The notes under the pieces were generated by a model. That model had not been told where the DNA came from. It was given only the letters and a program-made list of their open reading frames with translations, and ran no database searches. A stretch of DNA of 64,000 nt from Clostridiales bacterium (GTDB lineage: Bacteria; Bacillota; Clostridia; Christensenellales; Pumilibacteraceae). Position 1 is the first letter of the stretch. Every line of letters starts with the position of its first letter. A program made the position numbers and the translations under genes. Shown here piece after piece: positions 19,315-29,361 of this stretch. The stretch lies in contig JAFLVH010000001.1 in the NCBI GenBank assembly GCA_022508365.1, positions 85,122 through 149,121 on the forward strand. The letters are read 5' to 3'.

Positions 19315-22300
19315 TTAACTCTCTGCAACTTCCACCAAGTAGCGCAATAAGCTCTTTACGCTGTCAAACACGATAAGCGGAGTTTTGACCGCGGAAAATG
19401 TTCCGCCGAACTCTTCAAACCCGTCTTTTATGTCCTGCACGTCCGTGAATTCTATTTTTGCGCCCGAGCGAAGCAGCGTCACGGTGGTGGCGTTCATGCT
19501 TGCGGAAAGGTTTTTTATCAGTCCGACGTTTACGAGGTTTTTTACTTCCACGGGCACCGTCTCGTACGCGTCCTTGAGTCCGCTTAAAAGTTCGTCGCGC
19601 TCCGCCACTGTCTTAAGCCGTGAGATGCGCTTATACAGCTCTATGCGCATGGCGCCGTCGCAGTAGTCCTTGGGAATGACGGCGGTAAAGTCCACCTTCA
19701 TGACGGGGTCCTTGTGCTTTGCCACCGCCTGACCCTTGATTTCCGCCACCGCCTCGTTAAGCAATTTACAGTACATATCGTATCCGACGCTTACCATGTG
19801 TCCGTGCTGTTCCGCGCCGAACACGTTGCCCACGCCGCGAATGCGCATATCCTGTTCGGCGATTTTTACGCCGCTGCCGAGGTCGGTGTACCGCGCCACG
19901 GCGGTGAGCCGTTCGAGCGCCGCGCCGGCAAGCGAGGCCTCGCTGCGGTAGGTAAAGTACACCTGCGCCACCCTGTCCGACCTACCCACGCGGCCCTTAA
20001 GCTGATACATCTGGCTTAAGCCCAAATTTTCCGCGCCGTAGACGATCATGGTGTTGGCGTTGGGAATATCTATTCCGTTTTCTATGATGGTGGTGGCGAC
20101 AAGCACGTCCGCCTTGCCGTCCGCAAAGGCTTCCACCGCGGTGGTCAGCTTACTCTTTTCCATCTGACCGTGCGCGTAAGTAAATTTGATCTTGGGCATG
20201 AGCGACTGAAGCTTGGCGGTGTATGCCGCAATGCCGCCGTTCATGTCGCCGCGCGTGACGTAATTGTACACGACAAACGCCTGACCGCCGCGCTCCACCT
20301 CGCGCGTTATTGCATCCACGATAAGCGCATCCGAATACTCGGTGACGTACACCTGCGCAGGGAGCCTACCCGTGGGCGGCGTCTCCAGCATGGAAACGTC
20401 GCGTATGCCGGACAGCGCCATGTGCAGCGTCCTGGGAATGGGCGTTGCGGAAAGCGTGAGCACGTTTATATCGTTTTTGAGATTTTTTATTTTTTCCTTG
20501 TCGGACACGCCGAACTTTTGCTCCTCGTCCAGTATGAGCAGCTCTAAGTTTTTGAACTTTACGCCGGATCCCAACAGCTTGTGCGTGCCGCAAACAATAT
20601 CCACATTGCCGTTTGCAAGGCCTTGCAGCGTGTTTGCGGTGCCCGGCTCGGCACGGGATAGCGCGGCAACTCGCACGCAAAACTTTTCCATGCGCTCCTT
20701 TGTGGTCTTGTAGTGCTGGTGGCAGAGCACGGTTGTCGGCGACATAAACGCCACCTGTCCGCCCTGCGATATCACCTTGAACGCAACGCGGAGAGCGACC
20801 TCGGTCTTGCCAAAGCCCACGTCGCCGCAGATAAGCCTGTCCATTATTTTTCCGCTTGTTAGGTCATTAAAGCACGCGTCAATCGCGGACAGCTGGTCTG
20901 GCGTTTCGGCGTAAGGAAAGTCCGCGGCAAACTCGTCCTCGAGCTCGTTGCCCTTGTCGTACACTTTGCCCTTTACGGTCTCGCGCCGCGCGTACAACGC
21001 CATTAGGTCAAACGCCATTTCCTTTAGCTTGGACTTGACCTTATTTTTTACGCGCTCGAACTCCGCGCCGCCTATCTTGCTGAGCTTGGGCGGATTGTCC
21101 GAAAAATCGTACTTGCTTAGCCGGCTCATGTTTTCCACCGGAACATACAGCGTGTCGCCGCCGGCGTACTTGATGGTTATAAAATCGCGCTCGTAGTCGC
21201 CGAAGTCCACCGCGCCGACCGCCTCGCAAAGCCCTATGCCGTGGACCTCGTGCACCACGTAGTCGCCGGGCTTGGGCAGCTCCGCCATTCCGGTGCGCTT
21301 GACCGACTGAAAGGGGTCGCGCTTTTTGCCGATGTTGCGCATGCCGATGACCACGGTGTTCGCGTCAAAAAATATTCCGCCTTCCGCCACGTGCTCTATA
21401 TATTCCACGTCGTAGCAGCCGACGCTTTCCAGTCCATCGCGGATATCCGCGCCGACAAGCACCTTAATGCCGCGGCTGTTCCATACGGAAACGTCGTCCT
21501 TGAGCATGTTGAAGTTTCTGCCGTACAGCGGCAAATCCATGCTCTTCAGCTTAAACACCCTGTCGGGCGAAAAAAAGCGGTTGCTGCTGTCCACGGCGTG
21601 AAAGCACAGCCTAAATCCGTGCGTGGGCGGAACTTCCACCAGATTGTCTATTGCGCAAAAGGGCGCCTCGCCTGCCTCTATAAGCCGCTTGGCGCGAGAG
21701 ACGTGCTCCCTGTACGCAAATATGCAGTTGTCGTACACCGTCTTGGCGTCCTCGGCTATTATCAGCGAATTAAAATACTTGTCAAGCGTGGTGTGCGGAA
21801 ACAGCGAAAGCACGGTCGATTCGCCGTCGCAATCGCCTACGGAAAGCCGCTCCGCCATGCGGTGTTCAATCGGCACGCCTGCGGTTTTTCGCTTTTCGCC
21901 CGCCTTTAACAATTTTTCTATCGCTGCGGATTTGTCCTCGAATACCGTCTCTGTCGCAGGATATGCGGTGAACTCCGTCAGTCTTTCGCCCGCGCTTTGC
22001 GTGTCCTTGTCGAGCGCGCGAATGCTGTCGCATTCGTATCCGAAAAACTCTATCCTTGCCGCCTCACCGCACGGCGCGCACACGTCCACTATGTCGCCGC
22101 GCACGGCAAACTGGCAGGGCTCGTCCACGTGTCCGACACGAGCGTAGCCTGCCGCCGTCAGTTTTTTAAGCACCGTGTCGGTGGAATACTTTTTGCCCAC
22201 CTCGAATGTGACCGCCGCGTCCAACACTTTATCCGGCAGCGGCACAATTTGCATAAGCGCCTCCGCCGTTGTCACCACGACGTCGGTTTTTCCGCTTGCC

Positions 22301-22596
22301 ATGCGGTAGAGCGCGCGCGCACGGTCGCCCGAGCGATCGTGTCCCGATACTATAAGCACGTTGTTTTTGGGCAGAAGCAGGTCGCAGTCAAAGTGCATGG
22401 ACAGCTCCACGTACGCCGCCCGTGCCGAAACGACGTCGGCGCACACGTACATAAACTTATTGAGCGCACAGCAAAAAAGTCGGATGTCCGACTTTGTAAG
22501 CCCAAACACCGACACGCGCTTTCCGTCGTTAACCGCCGAAATGATATCCGCCGTAACGCCGTTAAATTCGCCGATTACCTGCCCGATACTTCGCAT
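19315..22596 (-). CDS. mfd: Transcription-repair coupling factor
   Basis: 1093 aa; GDYVVHEVHGIGLCEAV (RID), DRLICGDVGFGKTEVALR, LLILDEEQKFGV, LTLSATPIPRTLHMALSGIRDVSMLETPP. Confidence 0.97.
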   Translation of the reverse strand: MRSIGQVIGEFNGVTADIISAVNDGKRVSVFGLTKSDIRLFCCALNKFMYVCADVVSARAAYVELSMHFDCDLLLPKNNVLIVSGHDRSGDRARALYRMASGKTDVVVTTAEALMQIVPLPDKVLDAAVTFEVGKKYSTDTVLKKLTAAGYARVGHVDEPCQFAVRGDIVDVCAPCGEAARIEFFGYECDSIRALDKDTQSAGERLTEFTAYPATETVFEDKSAAIEKLLKAGEKRKTAGVPIEHRMAERLSVGDCDGESTVLSLFPHTTLDKYFNSLIIAEDAKTVYDNCIFAYREHVSRAKRLIEAGEAPFCAIDNLVEVPPTHGFRLCFHAVDSSNRFFSPDRVFKLKSMDLPLYGRNFNMLKDDVSVWNSRGIKVLVGADIRDGLESVGCYDVEYIEHVAEGGIFFDANTVVIGMRNIGKKRDPFQSVKRTGMAELPKPGDYVVHEVHGIGLCEAVGAVDFGDYERDFITIKYAGGDTLYVPVENMSRLSKYDFSDNPPKLSKIGGAEFERVKNKVKSKLKEMAFDLMALYARRETVKGKVYDKGNELEDEFAADFPYAETPDQLSAIDACFNDLTSGKIMDRLICGDVGFGKTEVALRVAFKVISQGGQVAFMSPTTVLCHQHYKTTKERMEKFCVRVAALSRAEPGTANTLQGLANGNVDIVCGTHKLLGSGVKFKNLELLILDEEQKFGVSDKEKIKNLKNDINVLTLSATPIPRTLHMALSGIRDVSMLETPPTGRLPAQVYVTEYSDALIVDAITREVERGGQAFVVYNYVTRGDMNGGIAAYTAKLQSLMPKIKFTYAHGQMEKSKLTTAVEAFADGKADVLVATTIIENGIDIPNANTMIVYGAENLGLSQMYQLKGRVGRSDRVAQVYFTYRSEASLAGAALERLTAVARYTDLGSGVKIAEQDMRIRGVGNVFGAEQHGHMVSVGYDMYCKLLNEAVAEIKGQAVAKHKDPVMKVDFTAVIPKDYCDGAMRIELYKRISRLKTVAERDELLSGLKDAYETVPVEVKNLVNVGLIKNLSASMNATTVTLLRSGAKIEFTDVQDIKDGFEEFGGTFSAVKTPLIVFDSVKSLLRYLVEVAES

Positions 22597-22614
22597 TTTT
22601 TACGCTGATTATTT

Positions 22615-23187
22615 TTAATCTGTATTTACTGTCTTAGTTAGCTCCTGCCAAACTTTGCCGGATAACCATTCTTCCGCATAGTCCGCCGCGAGAGAAAACG
22701 CCTTGTCCATTACCGCGCTCCACTCCGCGGAAATCTTGGACAGAACGTAATCGGCAAGCGACATATAGTTGGGCTTGTGCCCTATGCCAATGCGCACTCT
22801 GGGAAAGTCGGTGGAATTAAGCTTGCCCACAATGTCGCGCATGCCGTTGTGCGTGCCCGCGCTGCCGTTAGGCCTTGCTCTCACCGTGCCCTTTTCTATA
22901 TCCACGTCGTCGTAGATTACCAGGATATCTTTAGGCTCTATCTTATAGTAGCGCGAAAGATACGCCACGGCGTCGCCCGAAAGGTTCATGTATGTATTAG
23001 GCTTGCACAGCAAGGTTTTCTGCCCGAACAGAACATGTTCGGAAAGATAAGCGTTGCTCTTTTTGTCCAACGCAAAATCGGGCGCAATAAAGCGCGACGC
23101 CAGTTTGTCCACCGCCGCAAACCCGACGTTGTGGTATGTGCAAGCGTAATCGCTACCGGGGTTGCCCAAGCCGACGATAAGCTTCAT
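22615..23187 (-). CDS. pth: Peptidyl-tRNA hydrolase
   Basis: MKLIVGLGNPGSDYACTYHNVGF...KPNTYMNLSGDAV...VIYDDVDIEKGTVRARPNGSAGTHNGM. Confidence 0.96.
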   Translation of the reverse strand: MKLIVGLGNPGSDYACTYHNVGFAAVDKLASRFIAPDFALDKKSNAYLSEHVLFGQKTLLCKPNTYMNLSGDAVAYLSRYYKIEPKDILVIYDDVDIEKGTVRARPNGSAGTHNGMRDIVGKLNSTDFPRVRIGIGHKPNYMSLADYVLSKISAEWSAVMDKAFSLAADYAEEWLSGKVWQELTKTVNTD

Positions 23188-23190
23188 GTT

Positions 23191-23400
23191 TTAGTCTATG
23201 ACCGAGTTAAGCTTATTAACCAAATCATTTACGTCGTTGCCGTGCGCCGCGGCGGCCTCCGCAACGGTCTCCCCGCGCGAGATGGGGCAACCGAGACAGT
23301 GCATGCCCATGTCAAAAAACACTTGAGCTACCTTTTCGTTTTCGGGCGCCAAGCACAATACGTCGTAAATTGTCATATCCGGAGTAACTTTATTAGCCAT
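23191..23400 (-). CDS. DUF1858 domain protein
   Basis: MANKVTPDMTIYDVLCLAPENEKVAQVFFDMGMHCLGCPISRGETVAEAAAAHG. Confidence 0.88.
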   Translation of the reverse strand: MANKVTPDMTIYDVLCLAPENEKVAQVFFDMGMHCLGCPISRGETVAEAAAAHGNDVNDLVNKLNSVID

Positions 23401-23546
23401 GATAATCTCCTTTTTGTTAGTATGTTCGTAACGGTTTAAGTATACACGCAGACGTGGGTTTTGTCAATTAAAATAGTGTCACGGGGAAGGCTGATAAAGA
23501 AAGCGCAACGCACACTCATTGATTATTAACTCTTAACTCTGAACTC

Positions 23547-24503
23547 TTAACTCTTAACCGTTTTAATCGCCGCGCATATTTGTTCCGCAATGTCGGGGAT
23601 CACCTCGGCGGTCTCACGTCCCGCATACAACGCACCGCCGCCCGAAAAGACCGCACCTACAAGATCGGGCGAACGCAAAAACCTGATTGCCGGCACAAAG
23701 ATATACAGCGGATACCAATCGCAATCCTTCTTTGGCGCGCCGACGGTATAGTATCCGTAATCGGTGAAAATTATGTAGTCGAGCATGGACACGCCCATGT
23801 CGGACAGCATTACCGAAACGCTGCGCACTTCCGCCGCGATATTGAATGTCTGCGGAAACATATCCTTTTCGCGCCGCGCGATAAACACATACTTGCTGCG
23901 GTGCTTGCACGCCGAACTGATTATTCCGCGCGCGGCAGGAACGCTGTCCGCAAAAAACTCTATTGCGCGCACCCTAAACCTGCCGTCCATAAACGCCGCA
24001 TATGTACCCACCTCGTCCTTGCCGAGATACGCCAGTCCGAAAAAGTCCGCCGCCTCCGAAAGATTGTTTAGCTGTAGCTCCCTTTTTCCGCCGTCCAAGC
24101 ACATTTCAAACAGCTTGGCAACCGCGGTTGCCGCCTGCGCGGTTATGCCGGCAAGATCGATAAGCTCCTCACTTGACGCGCACAGCACGCCCGCAACCGA
24201 CCCGAATCTTTCTACCAGCCTATGCGCAACTACGTTGGTGTCCTTTTGCGGAATAAAAAAGGACAGCAAAAGCTCCACAAGCTCCACGTCGCTCAATGCG
24301 TATAAGTCCTGCCTTGCGCTTTCGCGCAGCCGTGTTCGGTGCCCGGTGTGAGCATTTTCCGCTTGGCTTGCGGCAAGCCGAGCGCGCGCAAACCCTGCCA
24401 AAAGCGATTTTATAGGCAAAACATGCTTTTGGGGTTGTGTATCCGTCGTCGCGGCCGCCTCAACGGTTGCGCATTCTTTTGGTTCTTTGGGTGCGTCGTC
24501 CAT
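23547..24503 (-). CDS. RadC-family protein with degenerate JAB/MPN metal motif
   Basis: HRTRLRESARQDLYALSDVELVELLLSFFIPQKDTNVVAHRLVERFGSVAGVL matches RadC N-terminus; expected HxHPSG motif replaced by ARREKDMFPQTFN. Confidence 0.75.
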   Translation of the reverse strand: MDDAPKEPKECATVEAAATTDTQPQKHVLPIKSLLAGFARARLAASQAENAHTGHRTRLRESARQDLYALSDVELVELLLSFFIPQKDTNVVAHRLVERFGSVAGVLCASSEELIDLAGITAQAATAVAKLFEMCLDGGKRELQLNNLSEAADFFGLAYLGKDEVGTYAAFMDGRFRVRAIEFFADSVPAARGIISSACKHRSKYVFIARREKDMFPQTFNIAAEVRSVSVMLSDMGVSMLDYIIFTDYGYYTVGAPKKDCDWYPLYIFVPAIRFLRSPDLVGAVFSGGGALYAGRETAEVIPDIAEQICAAIKTVKS

Positions 24504-24507
24504 GGTG

Positions 24508-24837
24508 CTAATCTTGCATGGCTTTCATTAAATTAATTATCGCACTTTTCTTTTCGCGCGTCAAGCTGTTCCACAGCTTCATCAGCTCGTTCTGTTCCTC
24601 GGTCAATGCCAAAAGCCCGTCGTCACCCATCAGGAAATCAACAACCGATATGCCAAACGCATAACACACCGCGTCCAATAATTCCAGCGTCGGCAAGGAC
24701 TTTTTATCCCTCCAATTATAAAGTGTAGAAACCGGAACAGCCGCCTGTTTTGCAAGCTCATAAAGCGACCAACCTCTTGCTTCTCGCAGAGTTTCCACCC
24801 TTTCTATTATCCCTTTACTATCAAGCAGGTCTAACAT
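24508..24837 (-). CDS. XRE-family HTH regulator
   Basis: IIERVETLREARGWSLYELAKQAAVPVSTLYNWRDKKSLPTLELLDAVCYAFGISVVDFL. Confidence 0.88.
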   Translation of the reverse strand: MLDLLDSKGIIERVETLREARGWSLYELAKQAAVPVSTLYNWRDKKSLPTLELLDAVCYAFGISVVDFLMGDDGLLALTEEQNELMKLWNSLTREKKSAIINLMKAMQD

Positions 24838-25023
24838 TACTATTACCTCATATTGATAGTATAGTATATCAGTATGACGTAATATTTACGGTAAAACGTA
24901 ATCGATATAACGTTGCAACGTAATTAAGATAATAAATAAGAAATAAAAAATAATAGGTAAAAAAACAAGCGGCGAAGGAATTTTCCACGATATTATTATC
25001 TATTATCTATTCTATTAAGTGCG

Positions 25024-25584
25024 TCAGCGCCGCTCCACAATCTCAAGTGCGGCGCGCGCCTTGACCGTGCTGCCGAACATATTTATTTCTATATCCGCAA
25101 AGCGGTTGTGGCGGTTGATGTAGGTGATAAGTCCCTCCTGTCCGATAAGCGCGCCTGCGGTAATAACCACCTTGTCGCCGCTTATGAATCCGACCGAACG
25201 CTCCAGGCAGCGCTTGCCCTTTAAAAGATATTCCAGTCTGATTCGCTCCTCGTCGGGCAGGGCTATGTTGTCCTTGCCGCTTTTAAGCAAGCGGATAATC
25301 TCCTGCGATGTGTATATGAACGAGCCGAAAACTTCCAAAAAATCTTTTGCGGATAACCTTGTTTCCACAAAGACATAGCCCGGAAACATCGGACGCTTTT
25401 TGTATTGCTTGTTAGGCGCCTTGCCTTTTTCGGCGCGGTAGTACACCTCCGACTGCGGACAGAACGGATCTACATCGTCCTTTGACAAACCCTTGCTATC
25501 GGCAAACCGCGCGATGTCCTGCACCACGCGGTTTTCACTGCTTGTTTTTACGTAAAACACATACCAATAGTACGGTTGTTGCAT
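25024..25584 (-). CDS. NusG-like (LoaP/specialised paralog-like) antitermination factor
   Basis: YWYVFYVKTSSENRVVQDIARF...KKRPMFPGYVFVET...GFISGDKVVITAGALIGQEGLITYINRHNRFADIEINMFGSTVKARAALEIVE (NGN + KOW); isolated from secE/rplK. Confidence 0.8.
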   Translation of the reverse strand: MQQPYYWYVFYVKTSSENRVVQDIARFADSKGLSKDDVDPFCPQSEVYYRAEKGKAPNKQYKKRPMFPGYVFVETRLSAKDFLEVFGSFIYTSQEIIRLLKSGKDNIALPDEERIRLEYLLKGKRCLERSVGFISGDKVVITAGALIGQEGLITYINRHNRFADIEINMFGSTVKARAALEIVERR

Positions 25585-25636
25585 TTATCGACTCTCGCTC
25601 CTTAATGGCGGCTCCGCCGCCCTAACTATTAACTCA

Positions 25637-26512
25637 CTAGATTTCCCTTTCTTTACCGGAAAGGAACACAACGCCCACCATGCCGGCGCCGGTGTGCGCG
25701 CCTATGACGGGACCGACCCAGCCGATTTCCACGTCGCAGTCGGGGCGAATCGCTTGTATGCGCGCCTTAAGATCCTCCGCGACCTCTAAGTTATCCGCGC
25801 TGGGCAAATACACCTTTTTTGTGAATTCGTCATTGTTCTGCTTAAAGAAGTCCGCCATGTACCCGACGCCTGCGCCCACGCCCATCTTTTTGGTGACGAT
25901 GGAAAGTCCGCCTTCCTTGTTTATGCAAAGAATGGGCTTTATTTTGAGCGCCGTGCCGATTACCGCCGCCGCGCCCGACACCCTGCCGCCGCGCTTAAGG
26001 TGCATAAGGTCTGTGGGCATAAAACGCACCTGAATGCGCTTTGTAATGTCCTGCATCAGCTCAAGCGCCTCTTTTGCGCTTTTACCCTCGTCGCGCAGCC
26101 GCTGCGCCTCGTCCACAACAAGCCGTTGCACGCTGGTTGCGGCAAGAGAGTCCAAAACATACACGCGCGTCGCGCCCAAACGTTCGTTTACGTTGTTAGC
26201 GGCGGTGACGGCGCTCTGGTATGTGGAGGACAGTCCGGACGACAGGGTTATGTGCAGCAGGTCTCCGCCGCACTCGCCTAAAATACGCTCAAAAAACTCC
26301 TCGTGCTCGGCAATGTTTATCTGCGACGTGGTGGGCAGCTTGCCCGCGCGGATAAGGTCGTAAAAGCCCTTGTAATCCTCGTCCTTGTCAAAGTCGTCCA
26401 CATGCGGAACTTCGTCAATTGTGTAAACCTGAGAAATGTATTTTATGCCGCGGCTGTCTAGCTCGCTGCAGAATATATCACATGAACGGTCGGTAGAAAG
26501 TGTAAAAGACAT
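25637..26512 (-). CDS. DegV family fatty-acid-binding protein
   Basis: FTLSTDRSCDI...LPTTSQINIAEHEEFFERILG...HITLSSGLSSTYQSA...MHLKRGGRVSGAAAVIGTALKIKPIL. Confidence 0.93.
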   Translation of the reverse strand: MSFTLSTDRSCDIFCSELDSRGIKYISQVYTIDEVPHVDDFDKDEDYKGFYDLIRAGKLPTTSQINIAEHEEFFERILGECGGDLLHITLSSGLSSTYQSAVTAANNVNERLGATRVYVLDSLAATSVQRLVVDEAQRLRDEGKSAKEALELMQDITKRIQVRFMPTDLMHLKRGGRVSGAAAVIGTALKIKPILCINKEGGLSIVTKKMGVGAGVGYMADFFKQNNDEFTKKVYLPSADNLEVAEDLKARIQAIRPDCDVEIGWVGPVIGAHTGAGMVGVVFLSGKEREI

Positions 26513-26574
26513 TTTTGTTCTCCTTAATGTGTATTGTATGTTAGTTATGCTCCGCCCCCCAACGACTCAATAAC

Positions 26575-27447
26575 CTAAATCTCGCTTCTTGTTTTATCCG
26601 AAATAAACGATATGCCAACCGCGTTGACGCCGGTGTGCGAACCTATTACCGGGCCTATCCAGCCGATTTTAATATCGCAGTCGGGACGCGCGGCCTGCGC
26701 CTTTTTAAGCATGCCCTCGGCAAGATCGCTGTCCGCGCTGGCTATATATACCTTGTGCGGCGCTTTGCTTGCGTCGCGCGAAAAGATGTTTATCATTTCA
26801 GCAACGCCCTTGCTCGCGCCTATCTTCTTTTGCATGACCACAAGCGCGCCTGAGGCGTCAAACCTGAGTATGGGTTTTATGTTAAGCGCCGTGCCTATGT
26901 ACGCCGACGGCCCGGACACCCTGCCGCCGCGCTTAAGATGCATGAGGTCGGTGGGCATAAACCAGGTGTGGTTGTGAGCCACAAAATCTTCGAGGATTAC
27001 CGCCGCCTCGCCTGCCGGAACGCCCTCGTCGCGCAGCCGCTGCGCCTCGTCCACGACAAGCCTTGTCGAAACCGTCGCGCCCAGCGAATCCACTATGTAA
27101 ATGTGCCGTCCCGTTTCTTCCAAGATCCTGGCTGCCACCTGACGCGCAAACAGCGGCGACGTGGTTATGCCGGACGAGATGGTGATATGCACGATATCGC
27201 CCTCATATTTTTCTATCAGCCTGCCGAAAAACTCCTCGTAGTCGTTTTGCGTGACCTGGGACGTCGTAGGCATTTCGCCGCCGCGAATCTTGTCGTAAAA
27301 CTCCTTAAACTGCTCGTCGCGCGTAAACTCGTCCTTGCGCTCGACACCCTCTATTGTGAAGTATGTGGACACATATTCTATTCCGCGCTCGGTAAGCTCG
27401 CTGCGGTATATGTCGCATACAGTGTCCGTGGACAAGGTAAACTTCAT
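26575..27447 (-). CDS. DegV family fatty-acid-binding protein (tandem paralog)
   Basis: MKFTLSTDTVCDIYRSEL...MPTTSQVTQNDYEEFFGRLI...LMHLKRGGRVSGPSAYIGTALNIKPIL. Confidence 0.93.
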   Translation of the reverse strand: MKFTLSTDTVCDIYRSELTERGIEYVSTYFTIEGVERKDEFTRDEQFKEFYDKIRGGEMPTTSQVTQNDYEEFFGRLIEKYEGDIVHITISSGITTSPLFARQVAARILEETGRHIYIVDSLGATVSTRLVVDEAQRLRDEGVPAGEAAVILEDFVAHNHTWFMPTDLMHLKRGGRVSGPSAYIGTALNIKPILRFDASGALVVMQKKIGASKGVAEMINIFSRDASKAPHKVYIASADSDLAEGMLKKAQAARPDCDIKIGWIGPVIGSHTGVNAVGISFISDKTRSEI

Positions 27448-27711
27448 TTTGCTTCCTCCATTGCGCCGCAAAAACACCTGCGGCACAATAATAGTATACT
27501 ACCGTTTGCCGAAAAATTATATTGTATAGCCGCAAATTGTACACACAACGCAAATACTATGCAAAAAATACACATAATCGCATTGTGTGTGACATTTTTT
27601 AACAATACCAAAAAAGAACATTTCCGACCTTACAGACATCTGTTTCGATAATTTACGGCAAATATTTACTTATTACGGCAAAAGTGTAGATTTTACGCAC
27701 GTTTGCGAATG

Positions 27712-27740
27712 TTGAAAATATAGGTAGAAAATGGTATAAT
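27712..27740 (+). promoter_or_regulatory. Putative sigma-A promoter of spo0A
   Basis: TTGAAA - 17 nt - TATAAT. Confidence 0.6.
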
Positions 27741-27796
27741 TTTGTTAGGTTAAGGGTCGCTTAACCTGTGATATCAGACAATCAAGGAGTTACATT

Positions 27797-28525
27797 ATGA
27801 AGATACGAGTTATGGTATGCGATGACAATGCGGAATTTGTCGCAAGCGCCAAGTCACACTTTTCGGGGTCGGACAAGTTTGAGCTGGTGGAGACGGCTAC
27901 CGACGGCAAAATAGCGCTTGAAAAGCTGGACTCGGTGCACCCGGACGTATTGCTGCTTGATTTGGTCATGCCTAATCTTGACGGGTTTTCCGTTTTGGAG
28001 CGCGTCAACAAGGGCAATATGAAGATAATAATAGTGTCGGCGCTCAGCCAGGAGGCATTTATATCCAAGGCTATGGGGCTGGGCGCAGACTTTTACATGA
28101 TGAAGCCGGTGTCCTTTTCCGTGCTGGACGAGCGAATAATAGAGGCGGTAAACAACAAGCGTCCGTCCGCCAAAAACAGGTCCATGGACGAGAAGATAAG
28201 CAACATCTTTATCACGGTGGGAATCCCCGCGCACATAAAGGGCTATCAGTATCTTCGCGAGGCGATAAAGATGACCATTGACAATCCGGAAATAATCAAT
28301 TCCATAACCAAGCGATTGTATCCCGAGGTTGCCGATCACTTTAACACCAGCCCCAGCAAGGTGGAGCGTGCAATCCGCCACGCCATAGAGGTTGCCTGGA
28401 ACCGCGGCAAGATAGAAAACATAAACACCCTGTTCGGCGTGCGCGTGTACAACCACAACGAAAAGCCGACCAACGGCGAGTTTATCGCGCTAGTCGCCGA
28501 CAAAATGCTTTTAGAAAGCGTTTAG
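27797..28525 (+). CDS. spo0A: Sporulation master regulator Spo0A
   Basis: REC domain VLLLDLVMPNLDG plus C-terminal ITVGIPAHIKGYQYLREAIKM...SITKRLYPEVADHFNTSPSKVERAIRHAIEVAWNRG. Confidence 0.96.
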   Translation: MKIRVMVCDDNAEFVASAKSHFSGSDKFELVETATDGKIALEKLDSVHPDVLLLDLVMPNLDGFSVLERVNKGNMKIIIVSALSQEAFISKAMGLGADFYMMKPVSFSVLDERIIEAVNNKRPSAKNRSMDEKISNIFITVGIPAHIKGYQYLREAIKMTIDNPEIINSITKRLYPEVADHFNTSPSKVERAIRHAIEVAWNRGKIENINTLFGVRVYNHNEKPTNGEFIALVADKMLLESV

Positions 28526-28549
28526 CGAGTGCAGAATTAAGAATGCATA

Positions 28550-28587
28550 GTTAAGAGTGACAGGTGTAATAGCCTGTCATTTCTTTT
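28550..28587 (-). repeat. Dispersed hairpin AAAGAAATGACAGGC...CCTGTCACTCTTAAC
   Basis: Reverse complement matches 46041-46079 with compensatory stem change (gacagg/cctgtc vs gatagg/cctatc). Confidence 0.65.
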
Positions 28588-28690
28588 TACAAGAAAAAGC
28601 ATAACAATAATTATTTAATCTAATCGCGCGATAGCGCATCCTTATCTTTGACTCCGAATTCTTAACTCTTAATTCTTAACTCTTAAAGGC

Positions 28691-28719
28691 TTGACACCGT
28701 TTTTTGTTTTTGGTAGAAT
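28691..28719 (+). promoter_or_regulatory. Putative sigma-A promoter
   Basis: TTGACA - 17 nt - TAGAAT. Confidence 0.6.
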
Positions 28720-28767
28720 ATACAATGCGCAATATAATATAGAAAAGCAAACAAGAAAAATTTACTT

Positions 28768-29352
28768 ATGAAGAGGATGATATTGGTATCGTCTCCGCCC
28801 GCGTGCGGAAAGACATATATATCAAGGCAGCTTGCCGCGGCGCTGCCGCATGTGGTCTATCTGGACAAGGACACGCTCATTCCCCTATCCAAGCAGATAT
28901 TCCGCGTAGCCAAAAAGCCGTACGACCGGAGCTCCGATTTTTTTGAAGAGCAGGTGCGCGACTACGAATACGAGGTGATACTCGATTTGGGCTTTGAGGC
29001 GTTGCGCTACGACGATACGGTGCTGATAAACGCGCCGTTCACACGCGAGATACGCAACCCCGACTACATAGCTTCCTTGCGGAAAAAGCTAAGCGAAAAA
29101 AACGCCAAGCTGACCGTGATATGGGTAGTCACCACGCCGGAAGTGTGCAGGACGCGCATGCTGCACCGAAACTCCGACCGCGACTCCTCCAAGATAAAGC
29201 ATTGGGACGAATACATACGCTCTGTCGATTTTTCCGTTCCCAAGGACATCGACGGCGGAGAGAAAAACGGACTTTTGCTGTTTTACAATTCGTCGGAGGC
29301 CGAATTTCTTAAGTCCATGCACGACGTAGTCACCGCGCTGCAACAAGAGTAA
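28768..29352 (+). CDS. P-loop kinase / zeta-toxin-like ATPase
   Basis: MILVSSPPACGKTYISRQLAAALPHVVYLDKDTL; RTRMLHRNSDRDSSK. Confidence 0.7.
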   Translation: MKRMILVSSPPACGKTYISRQLAAALPHVVYLDKDTLIPLSKQIFRVAKKPYDRSSDFFEEQVRDYEYEVILDLGFEALRYDDTVLINAPFTREIRNPDYIASLRKKLSEKNAKLTVIWVVTTPEVCRTRMLHRNSDRDSSKIKHWDEYIRSVDFSVPKDIDGGEKNGLLLFYNSSEAEFLKSMHDVVTALQQE

Positions 29353-29361
29353 AAAAGCGAT

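Noticed and set aside
19385-22618. Many plus-strand ORFs opposite mfd (e.g. 21241-21909, 21997-22608)
   Set aside because: Antisense shadow ORFs of a clear coding gene in GC-rich sequence; low-complexity, no domain motifs.
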